Shown in pieces: positions 15,167 through 23,439 of a stretch of DNA of 44,584 nt. The notes beneath the pieces were generated by a model. It saw only the letters and a list, made by a program, of their open reading frames with translations, was not told the origin of the DNA and searched no databases. The stretch covers positions 1 to 44,584 of the forward strand of contig WBUL01000018.1 in assembly GCA_008933735.1 (NCBI GenBank). Reading direction: 5' to 3'. Position 1 is the stretch's first letter. Every line of letters begins with the position of its first letter. The DNA is from Anaerolineae bacterium (GTDB lineage: Bacteria; Chloroflexota; Anaerolineae; Aggregatilineales; J027). The position numbers were made by a program, and so were the translations under genes.

Positions 15167-16400
15167 CTCGCATTGTCCTGTAAGACAGCCATAAAAATAC
15201 CATCAGCAGGTTTTCCGTGCACAAGAGAGTCCAGGCGGCGCCGCGCCCGCCCCATTTTTCAATCAAAAGTGTCCCCGCGATCAACTGCACAGGCAGAACT
15301 GCGAGTACGATCCTATTGACCTGCTGTTCCCGGTGCAAAGCATAGTGAAAAACCGCGAGGTTTTGGCGCAGCAGGGATGGGATGAGCGACCAGCCAAGCA
15401 GCATAAGCATAGGGACAGCATTTTCAAATGCACTTCCAAAGGCGAAGCCCAGCAGAAAGCCGCTGAGCAGGTTCAATACAATCGCGCCTATTAATCCATA
15501 GAGTACTAACCCGGCAGTCACCTTTTTTAACAGGTTTCGCAGTTGAGCAGGTTCAAACAAAAGGGCGGACATCATAGGAAAGATGGCCCCGAACAGCGCC
15601 AGCGCAGGCATTTTTGCGGCCTCAATAAATCGACTGGCTGCTGCAAACCATCCTACGACTTCCGCGCTGGTGTGAGTTTCCAATATCAGGAAAATCATCC
15701 GCGCATAAAGAGTCGCCAGCAGACCACCAAAGGCAAAGGGAAAGGCCAGCTTAAGAAATCGGGCGGGAGCAGGAGTTCCGCCTTGGAGATGAGGCCGAAA
15801 TCTCCAGCGCCACAGCAGCCATGTGGCGCCAAGCTGAACGAGATCAGCAAGGACAACGGCGGCAAGCACCCCATTGAGTCCCCAGTCCTGCCACACAGCC
15901 AGCGCCGCGCCACCGACCTGCAAACTTAGCAACCCGGTATTGAGAACAAGAATGGGCCACATGATCTCCCATGCCCGCCATACCGCCGTGTAAACGCCAA
16001 ATATCGCATCAATCAGTACCAGAAAACTGGCAATCCGCAGACCAACGACAATTTTCGGATCCGAAGCCATCCATGGGGCACTGATCCAGATTCCCAGTAC
16101 CAACCCGCCCCCCAGCAGCCAGCGCCACCGCACCGCCTGCCGGATGTAATTCTCGGTACGGCTGCGGTCTTCGGCTACATCACGGGTAATGAGTGTGCTG
16201 ATGCCAAAGTCTGCCAGAATCGTAAGCGGGAGAATCCAGGCCATAATGGCTGCATATCGGCCCAGGCCAGCATCTCCCAATCCACGCCCAATCAGGATCG
16301 TCAGCAGGAACGCTAAACCAGTCGTGATCCCATTACTGAACAGCAGGATAAGAGTATTGCGAGAAAGGCGACTTAACATTGACGGTGCAGGCGAATCCAT
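15126..16400 (-). CDS. Polysaccharide flippase, Wzx/MATE-type
   Basis: This 424-residue integral membrane protein shows about 12-14 hydrophobic segments evenly spaced over its length, beginning LILLFSNGITTGLAFLLTILIGRGLGDAGLGRYAAIMAW, the typical first helices of the Wzx/MVF flippase family. The family moves lipid-linked oligosaccharides across the cytoplasmic membrane. It is followed by the overlapping glycosyltransferase. The start is the ATG at 16400; an ATG at 16379 (MLSRLSRN) is nearly as plausible. The 186-base gap on its right is shared with the divergent PIN-TRAM gene and carries a weak promoter-like TTGTAC-17-TAGGAT. Confidence 0.85.
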   Translation of the reverse strand: MDSPAPSMLSRLSRNTLILLFSNGITTGLAFLLTILIGRGLGDAGLGRYAAIMAWILPLTILADFGISTLITRDVAEDRSRTENYIRQAVRWRWLLGGGLVLGIWISAPWMASDPKIVVGLRIASFLVLIDAIFGVYTAVWRAWEIMWPILVLNTGLLSLQVGGAALAVWQDWGLNGVLAAVVLADLVQLGATWLLWRWRFRPHLQGGTPAPARFLKLAFPFAFGGLLATLYARMIFLILETHTSAEVVGWFAAASRFIEAAKMPALALFGAIFPMMSALLFEPAQLRNLLKKVTAGLVLYGLIGAIVLNLLSGFLLGFAFGSAFENAVPMLMLLGWSLIPSLLRQNLAVFHYALHREQQVNRIVLAVLPVQLIAGTLLIEKWGGRGAAWTLLCTENLLMVFLWLSYRTMRDENWHSDTGILRE

Positions 16401-16586
16401 GTTAGAGTTCGGGTGATTATCCTAATCTCTTGTGTCGCGTTGTACAATCCATTGAGGAGTTATCGGCTTAACATTAGGATTTAGCTTCTTTTATCTGATA
16501 CCTGATGCCAAGCCGCATAATGGCCTCCATGACCCGCGCCGTCCCTCTTTATCCCAACGGCTGATTGCACAGCGCTGGAGGACGCA

Positions 16587-17648
16587 ATGTCAATTGAATT
16601 TGTTTTCCGCATTCTGGGCATGATCGTTTTTGCTGTTATAGGGGCGAGCTTCGGCGTGTCTACCGCTGATACCGTCAACCTGCCAGAAGATGCCAATGGG
16701 CTGCTTTTTTCTCTGGTGGGAGCATTGTTCGGTTTGATTGTTTCCCCCTGGATCACTACCCGCCCCGCCAGAACGCTGCGCCGGATTCTCCTTGAGTCCC
16801 CTGTCGAAATCCTGTTAAACTCGCTGGTTGGGTTGGTAACCGGGTTGTTTGTCGCGCTGCTGCTGGTATGGCCGCTGTCGCTGTTGCCATCGTGGTTGGG
16901 GCAGTATTCGCCCATCATCGCTTCCGCAGTGGCGTCGTATTTTTGCATCGTTTTATTTTCATCACGGGCCTTTGATATCCTCAATTTTCTGCGGCGCCTG
17001 CGCGGCGTGAGTCAGGTCAGTTTGCTGTCCACAACAGCCGTAGATATGGGGGTGATTCTGGACACGAGTGTCATTATTGACGGGCGCATCCTCGACATCA
17101 GCAAAATCGGTTTTGTTCAAGGAACGTTGTATGTGCCGCAGTTTGTTTTGTCAGAACTGCATAATATTGCCAACTCAAGTGACCCCATCCGGCGTCAGCG
17201 GGGGCGACACGGGCTGGATATTTTAAACAAACTCAAACAGGAGGGCGTCAACCCGGTTCAGATTATTGACGACAACCCTGAACACATCGAAGCTGTAGAT
17301 GCCAAGTTAGTGGAAGTTGCCAAGCAGCGGATCATGCCCTTGATGACTAACGACTTTAACCTGAACAGTGTTGCCAGTGTGCATGGCGTTCAGGTGCTGA
17401 ATCTGAATGATCTTTCATTGGCTTTGCAGCCCTCGCTTTTACCCGGCGAAGAATTGAATATTCGGATTATCCAGGAAGGACGTGAGCCGGATCAGGGCGT
17501 AGGATATCTGGAAGATGGCACGATGGTCGTGGTGGAAGGTGGCAAGCGCTACCTTGACCGCAGCCTGACCGTTGTGATTACCCGCTACATTCGCAGTGCG
17601 GCTGGCAAAATGTACTTTGCTATCCCTGAACGAGATACCCATCGCTAG
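16587..17648 (+). CDS. Membrane-anchored PIN-TRAM protein (YacL-like)
   Basis: The 353-residue protein has four N-terminal membrane segments (about 5-22, 38-55, 76-100, 108-126), a PIN-type nuclease-like domain (from about 154: GVILDTSVIIDGRILDI with D159 and D165, then LPLMTNDFNLN in the variant LMTNDFN carrying the last acidic residue), and a C-terminal TRAM RNA-binding domain (about 293-350: GVGYLEDGTMVVVEGG). This is the layout of YacL-like proteins, thought to act on RNA at the membrane. The ATG at 16587 follows GGAGG by 5 bases. mutY starts 8 bases after its stop, so the two are probably one transcript. Confidence 0.88.
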   Translation: MSIEFVFRILGMIVFAVIGASFGVSTADTVNLPEDANGLLFSLVGALFGLIVSPWITTRPARTLRRILLESPVEILLNSLVGLVTGLFVALLLVWPLSLLPSWLGQYSPIIASAVASYFCIVLFSSRAFDILNFLRRLRGVSQVSLLSTTAVDMGVILDTSVIIDGRILDISKIGFVQGTLYVPQFVLSELHNIANSSDPIRRQRGRHGLDILNKLKQEGVNPVQIIDDNPEHIEAVDAKLVEVAKQRIMPLMTNDFNLNSVASVHGVQVLNLNDLSLALQPSLLPGEELNIRIIQEGREPDQGVGYLEDGTMVVVEGGKRYLDRSLTVVITRYIRSAAGKMYFAIPERDTHR

Positions 17649-17656
17649 AAAACCAC

Positions 17657-18742
17657 ATGGATTCCGCCTTCATCCCATCCCTGATGCGCTGGTACGCAGA
17701 AATGGCAGCGGCTTTACCCTGGCGTGCCTCTACAGACCCTTACCGTGTCTGGCTGTCTGAAATTATGCTCCAGCAGACCCAGGTAACCACAGTAATCCCC
17801 TACTATGAGCGCTTCACGGCGGTTTTTCCAACGGTAGGGGCGTTGGCCGTCGCTGACCAGGATACGGTTTTGAAGCTGTGGGAGGGGTTGGGTTACTACA
17901 GCCGCGCCCGCAACATGCACTTAGCCGCCAAAACCGTTGTAGAAAAACATGGGGGGCAGTTTCCCACGACAGTGGACGAACTGGTGACCCTTCCCGGCAT
18001 CGGGCGCTATACGGCAGGGGCGATAGCCAGTATCGCTTTTGGCGAGCCGACCCCGGTGCTGGACGGGAACGTGATCCGGGTTTTTTCCCGTCTTTTCGAT
18101 ATTGACGAAGATGTGACACAAAGCAGTGTGCAAAACCGATTGTGGAAACAGGCGGAACAGCTCGTCCCAGCGGCAAATCCCGGTGATTACAATCAGGCCC
18201 TGATGGAACTGGGTCGTACCATTTGTAAGCCGCGCAGCCCCCTCTGCGGTAAATGCCCGGTGCATGATTTTTGTCTGGCGTATCAACGTGGAGTCCAGGA
18301 AGGCCGTCCCGTCAAAAAGAAAAAAGCGCCCACTCCGCATTATGATGTAACAGCAGGCCTGATACGCAACGAACTTAATGAACTGCTGATCGCTAAACGA
18401 CCGGACGACAAGCTGCTGGGCGGATTATGGGAGTTTCCTGGCGGCAAACTGGATGGTAATGAAACACTGCCGGAGTGCCTTCAACGCGAACTTCAGGAAG
18501 AGCTGGGAATTCAGATTGAAGTGGGGCCTTTTTTCGTGAAAGTCCGCCACGCCTATACACACTTTAAAATCACCCTGCATGTTTTTGAATGTCGATACCT
18601 GCCCGAAGGCGGCGCCCCCCAGGCGCTTCAGTGTGCGGATTGGCGGTGGGTCGAAGAAGCTGACCTCGGCAGGTATGCATTTTCGGCGGCTGACCGTCAG
18701 GTCATTGAAGCCCTCAACCAGCGCTCACACATGCTGTTCTAA
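17657..18742 (+). CDS. mutY: A/G-specific adenine DNA glycosylase with intact Nudix box
   Basis: MutY removes adenine mispaired with 8-oxoguanine in base excision repair. The helix-hairpin-helix glycosylase domain shows SEIMLQQTQV (Glu35 catalytic), LPGIGRYTAGAI and PVLDGNVIRV with the catalytic Asp. The 4Fe-4S cluster loop is C-x6-C-x2-C-x5-C (CKPRSPLCGKCPVHDFC). The C-terminal domain, normally a Nudix-like fold without catalytic residues, here has a full Nudix box: G-x5-E-x7-REL-x-EE-x-G-I from about residue 258. It may therefore also hydrolyse an oxidised nucleotide. The 361-residue length is normal. Its 3' end overlaps the convergent hydrolase by 18 bases. Confidence 0.93.
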   Translation: MDSAFIPSLMRWYAEMAAALPWRASTDPYRVWLSEIMLQQTQVTTVIPYYERFTAVFPTVGALAVADQDTVLKLWEGLGYYSRARNMHLAAKTVVEKHGGQFPTTVDELVTLPGIGRYTAGAIASIAFGEPTPVLDGNVIRVFSRLFDIDEDVTQSSVQNRLWKQAEQLVPAANPGDYNQALMELGRTICKPRSPLCGKCPVHDFCLAYQRGVQEGRPVKKKKAPTPHYDVTAGLIRNELNELLIAKRPDDKLLGGLWEFPGGKLDGNETLPECLQRELQEELGIQIEVGPFFVKVRHAYTHFKITLHVFECRYLPEGGAPQALQCADWRWVEEADLGRYAFSAADRQVIEALNQRSHMLF

Positions 18743-19459
18743 AAACCTGCTTACAGCCTGGATCAGTTCAGCGCGATGCAGCGCAAACAGATGGTCGGCG
18801 CCCGGTATGGCGACTTTCTGTACATTGTCTCCGGCAAACATCCCGAAGCCATCCAGATGAAAAAATGGCACGATCTCATCGTTTGTGCCGTGTATCAGCA
18901 GCACCGGACGCGGTGCGATTTTTACCAGCGCCTCCGTTGGCTGCATTCCTTCGCCCAGGCGAAGGTACAATCGCTTGAGCGTTTCACTATCCGACACGGT
19001 TAAAAATTGGGCAGCGCTGGTGAAGAGTTCATCGGGCAGCATCAGATCTGAAAAATCGCAGATGCCCGCCGCCAAAATAACGGCCTGGATGCGTATATCT
19101 TCGGCGGCGGCCATCAGGGCGGCACGGCTGCCCAGGCTGTATCCCAATACAACGATCCTGGATGGGTCAACAGGACGCGGCGCGTGTTTGCTTAAGATAT
19201 AGTCCAGCGTGGCACGAACTTCGGCAGGATGATTCAGAGGATTGTAGTCGCCAGCGCTGCCCCATGCTCCCATGAAATGCAGCACCAGGACATGCCAGCC
19301 TTTGGCTCTCAGATGGTAGGCCAGGTCATGGTTTTTTTCTGAGCCGGGAAACCCGTGCAAAAACAGGGCAAATGGTGCGGGTTGATCGGTATCTGCCAGA
19401 TAGTAGATGCCAATCTGTCCCTGCCCAAATTTGATCGCGGTTGTATCTGCTAACGTCAT
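18725..19459 (-). CDS. Alpha/beta hydrolase
   Basis: This 244-residue protein has the alpha/beta hydrolase landmarks in order: oxyanion loop HGFPGSEKN (35-43), nucleophile elbow GYSLGS (Ser108), acid IHGTNDEIVPF and base GADHLF. It lacks a signal peptide and so should be cytosolic. The compact cap-free form resembles YqiA/BAAT-C or dienelactone-hydrolase-like esterases and acylpeptide hydrolases; the substrate is unknown. It is alone on the minus strand, tail to tail with mutY and divergent from the bactofilin gene, with only 61 bases between the two starts. Confidence 0.85.
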   Translation of the reverse strand: MTLADTTAIKFGQGQIGIYYLADTDQPAPFALFLHGFPGSEKNHDLAYHLRAKGWHVLVLHFMGAWGSAGDYNPLNHPAEVRATLDYILSKHAPRPVDPSRIVVLGYSLGSRAALMAAAEDIRIQAVILAAGICDFSDLMLPDELFTSAAQFLTVSDSETLKRLYLRLGEGMQPTEALVKIAPRPVLLIHGTNDEIVPFFHLDGFGMFAGDNVQKVAIPGADHLFALHRAELIQAVSRFLEQHV

Positions 19460-19520
19460 AGTCTTTTCTCATTTCATAAGTGTGTTATATTTTATGGGTG
19501 GAAATCATGGAAAAGGCAAG

Positions 19521-20048
19521 ATGACCTTTTTTAGTGGACGACGTTCCCCCAAATCCGATCTTGATGAACCTGAGCACCAACCCGCCCCGGCACCTGTGCC
19601 GCGTCAGCCGGTTGGGTTTGAAACTGTGCTCGGCCCCAACTGTGTTTTATCTGGTGAGCTTCGCAGTCAGGCTAATGTGCGCCTGGATGGAACGTTTGAG
19701 GGCACACTTGAAATTGACGGGAACATCCTGGTAGGAGAAACCGCCAAAATCAACGCCGATATACATGCTAAAAATATTTCTGTCGCCGGAGCGGTTCGTG
19801 GAAACATCAGCGGCAACAAGGTTCAGCTTCTCAGGACGGCTCGCGTATGGGGGAACATCAGTGCTTCCGCCATTACCACAGAGGAAGGTGCTTTTATTGA
19901 TGGCAAACTGACGATGGTGCGCCACGACGCTTCAACCGAGAATGTCGAAATAGCGTCGCTGCCCGCGCCTGAACCTCCCCCAACACAGCCGGAAGAAGAA
20001 CTTGAGGTTGTCATCGGCGAAACTCTACCAGAAGACGACGAGCGCTAA
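19521..20048 (+). CDS. Bactofilin (polymer-forming cytoskeletal protein)
   Basis: Bactofilins polymerise into membrane-bound filaments that scaffold cell-wall or polarity proteins. The core (residues about 35-125) has the short-period hydrophobic/Gly repeat of the bactofilin beta-helix: VLGPNCVLSGELRSQANVRLDG, then EGTLEIDGNILVGETAKINADIHAKNISVAGAVRGNISG. The N- and C-terminal tails are acidic and Pro-rich. I chose ATG 19521 because the upstream in-frame starts overlap the divergent hydrolase or lack a ribosome site; AAGGCAAG precedes this one. Length is about 175 residues. It is transcribed alone, and the next gene is 156 bases away with its own promoter. Confidence 0.88.
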   Translation: MTFFSGRRSPKSDLDEPEHQPAPAPVPRQPVGFETVLGPNCVLSGELRSQANVRLDGTFEGTLEIDGNILVGETAKINADIHAKNISVAGAVRGNISGNKVQLLRTARVWGNISASAITTEEGAFIDGKLTMVRHDASTENVEIASLPAPEPPPTQPEEELEVVIGETLPEDDER

Positions 20049-20149
20049 TTCCCACTATATCCATCGACAAGTATCTTTTCTCGAATTCAAGCGGCTCGGC
20101 GACATCCACCGATTCTTCCTTTGCGTTGGCTCTGAGCCAGGGATGAATC

Positions 20150-20177
20150 TTTAACATTTCCCCTGAGGGGTTATAAT
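20150..20177 (+). promoter_or_regulatory. Promoter of the fabG-asp23-nusB-tatC operon, with a palindrome in the spacer
   Basis: TTTAAC (20150-20155), spacer 16, perfect TATAAT (20172-20177). A near-palindrome CCCCT-G-AGGGG (20160-20170) lies between the two boxes, well placed for an operator that would block RNA polymerase. The fabG ATG follows 28 bases later. Confidence 0.65.
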
Positions 20178-20204
20178 ACAACTTGGTGAAAAAGGAGTTT
20201 TTTG

Positions 20205-20954
20205 ATGGCAAACTTAGCAGACCGTGTTGCTGTTGTTACTGGTGGCAGCCGGGGCATTGGGCGGGCGATTGCGCTGGAACTTGCCCGTCAGGGGGCAGCC
20301 GTCCTGGTTAATTACAACAGCAGTCCTGATGCTGCAAACGAGGTGGTGGCAGCGATTGAAGCCCTGGGTGGTAAGGGACAGGCGGTAAAAGCCAATGTCG
20401 CTCATTTAGAGGAAGCCTCGGAACTGATTAAGGCGGCAGCAGATGCCTATGGCAAACTTGATATTCTGGTCAACAACGCTGGTATCACCCGCGACAATTT
20501 AATCATGATGATGAAAGAAGAAGATTGGGACGATGTTCTGAATACAAATCTGAAAAGCTGCTGGAATTGCAGCAAGGCGGCTGCCCGCGTCATGATGAAA
20601 AAGCGTTATGGGCGTATTATTAACATTACGAGCGTGAGTGGTATCGCTGGGCAGGGCGGGCAAACCAATTACAGCGCCAGCAAAGCGGGTATGATTGGGC
20701 TAACCAAATCGTTGGCAAAAGAACTGGCTGCCCGTAACATCACCGTGAATGCCGTTGCACCCGGTTTTGTGGAGACCGACATGACCTCAGTGCTGGGTGA
20801 TGAACTGCTCAAAAAAGTCGATGAAGCCATCCCGTTAGGGCGACGTGGCAAGCCGGAAGATGTGGCCTACGCAGTTGCTTTTCTGGCCTCTGACCAGGCT
20901 GGCTATATCACGGGGCAGGTGCTCACGGTGGATGGCGGCCTGGTGATGGGATAA
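20205..20954 (+). CDS. fabG: 3-oxoacyl-ACP reductase (short-chain dehydrogenase)
   Basis: FabG reduces 3-oxoacyl-ACP with NADPH in the fatty-acid elongation cycle. The 249-residue protein has the SDR landmarks: cofactor loop TGGSRGIGRA (residues about 10-19), NNAG, catalytic Ser (TSVSG) and Y-x-x-x-K in YSASK, and the C-terminal VDGGLVMG. Family similarity to FabG is high, but SDRs with other substrates share these motifs. The start chosen is ATG 20205, eight bases after AAAGGAG; a TTG two codons earlier gives only an extra Met. Transcription starts at a strong promoter 28 bases upstream. Confidence 0.9.
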   Translation: MANLADRVAVVTGGSRGIGRAIALELARQGAAVLVNYNSSPDAANEVVAAIEALGGKGQAVKANVAHLEEASELIKAAADAYGKLDILVNNAGITRDNLIMMMKEEDWDDVLNTNLKSCWNCSKAAARVMMKKRYGRIINITSVSGIAGQGGQTNYSASKAGMIGLTKSLAKELAARNITVNAVAPGFVETDMTSVLGDELLKKVDEAIPLGRRGKPEDVAYAVAFLASDQAGYITGQVLTVDGGLVMG

Positions 20955-20958
20955 ACCG

Positions 20959-21324
20959 ATGACAGTCCATTCGCAGCGCCAACCTAATGATACCGTCAGC
21001 GTTGACCCCAGCGTACTCCTGACGATTGCCCGTGCCGCCGCCCTGAATGTGAAAGGGGTGGCGCGTCTGGGATATGCAAGTGGTACGCTTGACCGGCTCC
21101 TAGGGCTGGGGCCGTCTGAAGACGGAGTGCATTTGACGATAGAGGAAGAAAATATCACAGTGGACATCTTCATTGTGGTGGATGACTGGCGTAATCTGCG
21201 CCAGACCAGCCAGAAAGTGCAGGAGGAAATCAGCCGCACGATGCAGCAGTTCGTTGGCATGTCGGTTCAGGCTGTCAATGTACATATTGAAGATGTCATG
21301 TTCGAGTCAGATAAAAATGGTTGA
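20959..21324 (+). CDS. Asp23/Gls24 family protein
   Basis: The 121-residue protein matches the Asp23/Gls24 (DUF322) family by pattern: VSVDPSVLLTIARAAALNVKGVARL, VDIFIVVDDWRNLRQTSQKVQEEISRTMQQFVGMSVQAVNVHIEDV. Members are envelope-stress-linked, membrane-associated or cytosolic proteins of unclear mechanism, often found next to nusB as here. It begins 4 bases after fabG and overlaps the start of nusB by 8, so it is in the fabG operon. Confidence 0.85.
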   Translation: MTVHSQRQPNDTVSVDPSVLLTIARAAALNVKGVARLGYASGTLDRLLGLGPSEDGVHLTIEEENITVDIFIVVDDWRNLRQTSQKVQEEISRTMQQFVGMSVQAVNVHIEDVMFESDKNG

Positions 21325-21871
21325 TATTCGTCGGTTAGCGCGGGGTATCGCACTGCAAATTCTTTACGAACTGGATACGACAGGCCATTCGGAAAAAGAA
21401 ATTACCACTTTCCGAGAGCCTTCGACCATTAAATGGGACGATGCCCGTTCAAAAGCCTATCTTGCCCTCCGCGCTTACTACGATGACACCCTACACGTTG
21501 AAGACGACGAAGATTTGGATACCTCCCGGTTTGAGGAAACACCACTGTTCTCCCTGGAGGAACAGAAATTTGCCTACCGTCTGGTAGAAGGCGTGTTTGC
21601 CAACCGCGAGCGCTTAGACAAGCTGATTCAACGATTTTCCCCCGAATGGCCTGTTGACCAGATCGCCACGATTGACCGCAATATTTTACGTATTGCCCTC
21701 TACGAATTTGGCGTCAGCCGGGATACGCCAATCAAAGTGGCGATTAATGAGGCGGTCGAACTGGCCAAAGCATTTGGGTCAGACAATGCACCGAGCTTTG
21801 TGAACGGTGTGCTGGGGTCACTGGCAGACCATCATAGAGAAATCTTTGTGGAAAATGAGAGTGAGACATGA
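21317..21871 (+). CDS. nusB: Transcription antitermination factor NusB
   Basis: NusB binds boxA RNA with S10 and allows processive transcription of rRNA operons. At 184 residues it is longer than usual (about 140-150) owing to an acidic insertion near residues 25-70 (with VEDDEDLDT) between the first two helices. The C-terminal part is typical: WPVDQIATIDRNILRIALYEF and AINEAVELAKAFGSDNAPSFVNGVLG. The start MVDIRRLARG at 21317 overlaps asp23 by 8 bases; its stop overlaps the tatC ATG (ATGA). Confidence 0.92.
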   Translation: MVDIRRLARGIALQILYELDTTGHSEKEITTFREPSTIKWDDARSKAYLALRAYYDDTLHVEDDEDLDTSRFEETPLFSLEEQKFAYRLVEGVFANRERLDKLIQRFSPEWPVDQIATIDRNILRIALYEFGVSRDTPIKVAINEAVELAKAFGSDNAPSFVNGVLGSLADHHREIFVENESET

Positions 21872-22641
21872 GCGCTGTTCAACCCCACGAACCTAAAGTG
21901 CCGCGCTTCGCTGACGATGGCACAGGCGCTCAGATGGGTTTTTTCGACCACCTGGATGAACTCCGTTCGCGGCTTATTCGTGTATTTGTTTTACTCATCC
22001 TGATGCTTATTGCCGCCTCGTTTTTTGTCAGTCCGCTGCTGGAATACTTGATTGTCCCATGTGACTGTAAGTTAACGACGCTCAAGCCGACCGACAGCGT
22101 CGTGGTCTATTTCCGTGTGGCACTGATGTCAGCGGGAATTGTGGTCGCGCCATATGCTACGCTGGAACTGCTGCTGTTCATCCTGCCAGGTTTAACAGGT
22201 AAAGAGCGTCGGATAGTCCTCACCGCGCTGCCTGTTATTGTGATTCTGTTTCTGGTCGGGGTGCTGTTTGCCTGGTTTATCCTCATCCCCACCGCGATTC
22301 CATTCTTACAGGATTTTATGGGATCGGTGCTGGAAGCCGAATGGACTGCTGATAACTACATCGCGTTTATCACCTCGCTGCTGTTCTGGATGGGGGTAGC
22401 GTTTGAAATGCCAGTCGTGTTTTTCGTGCTGGGGCGGATTGGAATTATCGGGCCAGGGGTCTTGATTCGCAACTGGCGGCTGGCAGTGGTGCTGATTACG
22501 ATTGCCGCTGCGCTCATCACGCCTACAGTTGATCCGTTTAACATGACCCTAGTGATCCTGCCTCTGCTCGGCTTATACGCCTTCAGTATATTGATGACTG
22601 CGATTGCTTATCGACGGCGGCTGGCGGCGGAAAACGCATGA
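21868..22641 (+). CDS. tatC: Sec-independent protein translocase subunit TatC
   Basis: TatC is the six-helix receptor of twin-arginine signal peptides in the cytoplasmic membrane. The 257-residue protein contains the diagnostic GFFDHLDELRSRLIRVFVLL near the N-terminus and DPFNMTLVILPLLGLYAFSIL near the end; six hydrophobic segments can be followed between them. No tatA or tatB gene is adjacent. It overlaps nusB by 4 bases and the following small membrane gene by 4. Confidence 0.94.
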   Translation: MSAVQPHEPKVPRFADDGTGAQMGFFDHLDELRSRLIRVFVLLILMLIAASFFVSPLLEYLIVPCDCKLTTLKPTDSVVVYFRVALMSAGIVVAPYATLELLLFILPGLTGKERRIVLTALPVIVILFLVGVLFAWFILIPTAIPFLQDFMGSVLEAEWTADNYIAFITSLLFWMGVAFEMPVVFFVLGRIGIIGPGVLIRNWRLAVVLITIAAALITPTVDPFNMTLVILPLLGLYAFSILMTAIAYRRRLAAENA

Positions 22642-23171
22642 TTAGACGCTTCTGGGCATGGTATAAACGCATTGGCCCGCCAATTGAATTTTATACTGCT
22701 CTTTCCCCGGAGGAATGCCGCAAACGACTGCGATCTGCTGCCTCGGATTGGGACATCCCATATCAAATCACAGCAAAGTTGTATAAAGCGAAACTCCATG
22801 CCGATGGCACGTTCTTACTTCAGCAGCGGCTGGGGTTTTCTGTCCGCGCCCGTCGGCCTTTTGTTGGCAAGCTGGAAGCAACATCAGGGGGAGGTACAAA
22901 AGTATCCGGCCATATCGAAAACTCAACCTCGTTTTTAGGGTTTGCGACGTTTTTGCTGGTGGCAGCCCCCTTTGTCATGGGTTATTTTCATGGTACGATC
23001 GGATCTGCGGCGGCGGTGCTGGTGGTTGGTCTCTTGATTTTTGCCGCGCTGTTTGCACATCACCTGGAAAGAGATTCCACAGACTCGCATGGCATTCGTC
23101 AATGGCTGTATCAGGTCTTGGACGGGGATACCATGATTATTCAAGCCCCCAAAATACTATACCTTCCATGA
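22638..23171 (+). CDS. Small membrane protein, unknown function
   Basis: This 177-residue protein has a cytosolic, mixed-charge N-terminal half (residues 1-95, with TALSPEECRKRLRSAASDW) that resembles small beta-domain proteins, then two adjacent hydrophobic segments (about 98-116 and 120-140, LGFATFLLVAAPFVMGYFHG and AAAVLVVGLLIFAALFAHHL), and a short C-terminal tail. No family is recognised. Its ATG overlaps the tatC stop (ATGA), so it is co-translated as the last gene of the fabG-asp23-nusB-tatC operon; a weak terminator follows the stop. Confidence 0.7.
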   Translation: MIRRFWAWYKRIGPPIEFYTALSPEECRKRLRSAASDWDIPYQITAKLYKAKLHADGTFLLQQRLGFSVRARRPFVGKLEATSGGGTKVSGHIENSTSFLGFATFLLVAAPFVMGYFHGTIGSAAAVLVVGLLIFAALFAHHLERDSTDSHGIRQWLYQVLDGDTMIIQAPKILYLP

Positions 23172-23193
23172 AGCACTACACTCAGGTGCTTTT
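23171..23193 (+). terminator. Weak terminator after the tatC operon
   Basis: AAGCAC (23171-23176), loop of 9, GTGCTT (23186-23191), then TTTTCCC; the stem has 6 bp and a short T-tract. It starts inside the stop codon of the preceding gene. Confidence 0.4.
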
Positions 23194-23274
23194 CCCAAAA
23201 TCTCTTCATGTGATATAAGGAAAATGCGGCCTACTCTTTACGAGGTTGTCGGGTATCATAAAAAGAGTCGGAAC

Positions 23275-23303
23275 AAAAAAGCCTGGGCAGTTATCCTCAG
23301 GCT
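23275..23303 (-). terminator. Rho-independent terminator of tRNA-Pro
   Basis: Read on the minus strand AGCCTG, an inner GG/CC step and CAGGCT (with one bulge) are followed by TTTTTT (A at 23275-23280). Confidence 0.7.
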
Positions 23304-23308
23304 TTCTG

Positions 23309-23383
23309 TCGGGGCGCACAGATTTGAACTGTGGACCTCACCGACCCGAACGGTGCGCGCTAGCCAAACTGCGCCACGCCCCG
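23309..23383 (-). tRNA. tRNA-Pro(CGG)
   Basis: The minus-strand cloverleaf has acceptor CGGGGCG/CGCCCCG, D-stem GCGC/GCGC, anticodon arm CACCG-TTCGGGT-CGGTG with anticodon CGG, variable AGGTC, T-arm CACAG-TTCAAAT-CTGTG and discriminator A. Starting with C and having A73 fit tRNA-Pro; CCA is not encoded. Confidence 0.95.
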
Positions 23384-23397
23384 ATAAATTTGGGAGT

Positions 23398-23426
23398 AGT
23401 ATAGCGACGCTCAGAAACCTTGTAAA
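23398..23426 (-). promoter_or_regulatory. Promoter of tRNA-Pro
   Basis: TTTACA (23421-23426 on the minus strand), spacer 17, TATACT (23398-23403); the tRNA begins 15 bases further on. Confidence 0.75.
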
Positions 23427-23439
23427 GAGTAAAGGCAAA

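Noticed and set aside
23224..23439. An N-terminal extension of the phosphatidyltransferase
   Set aside because: It runs antisense over tRNA-Pro and its terminator; the ATG at 23440 has a better ribosome site and starts at the family's normal N-terminus.
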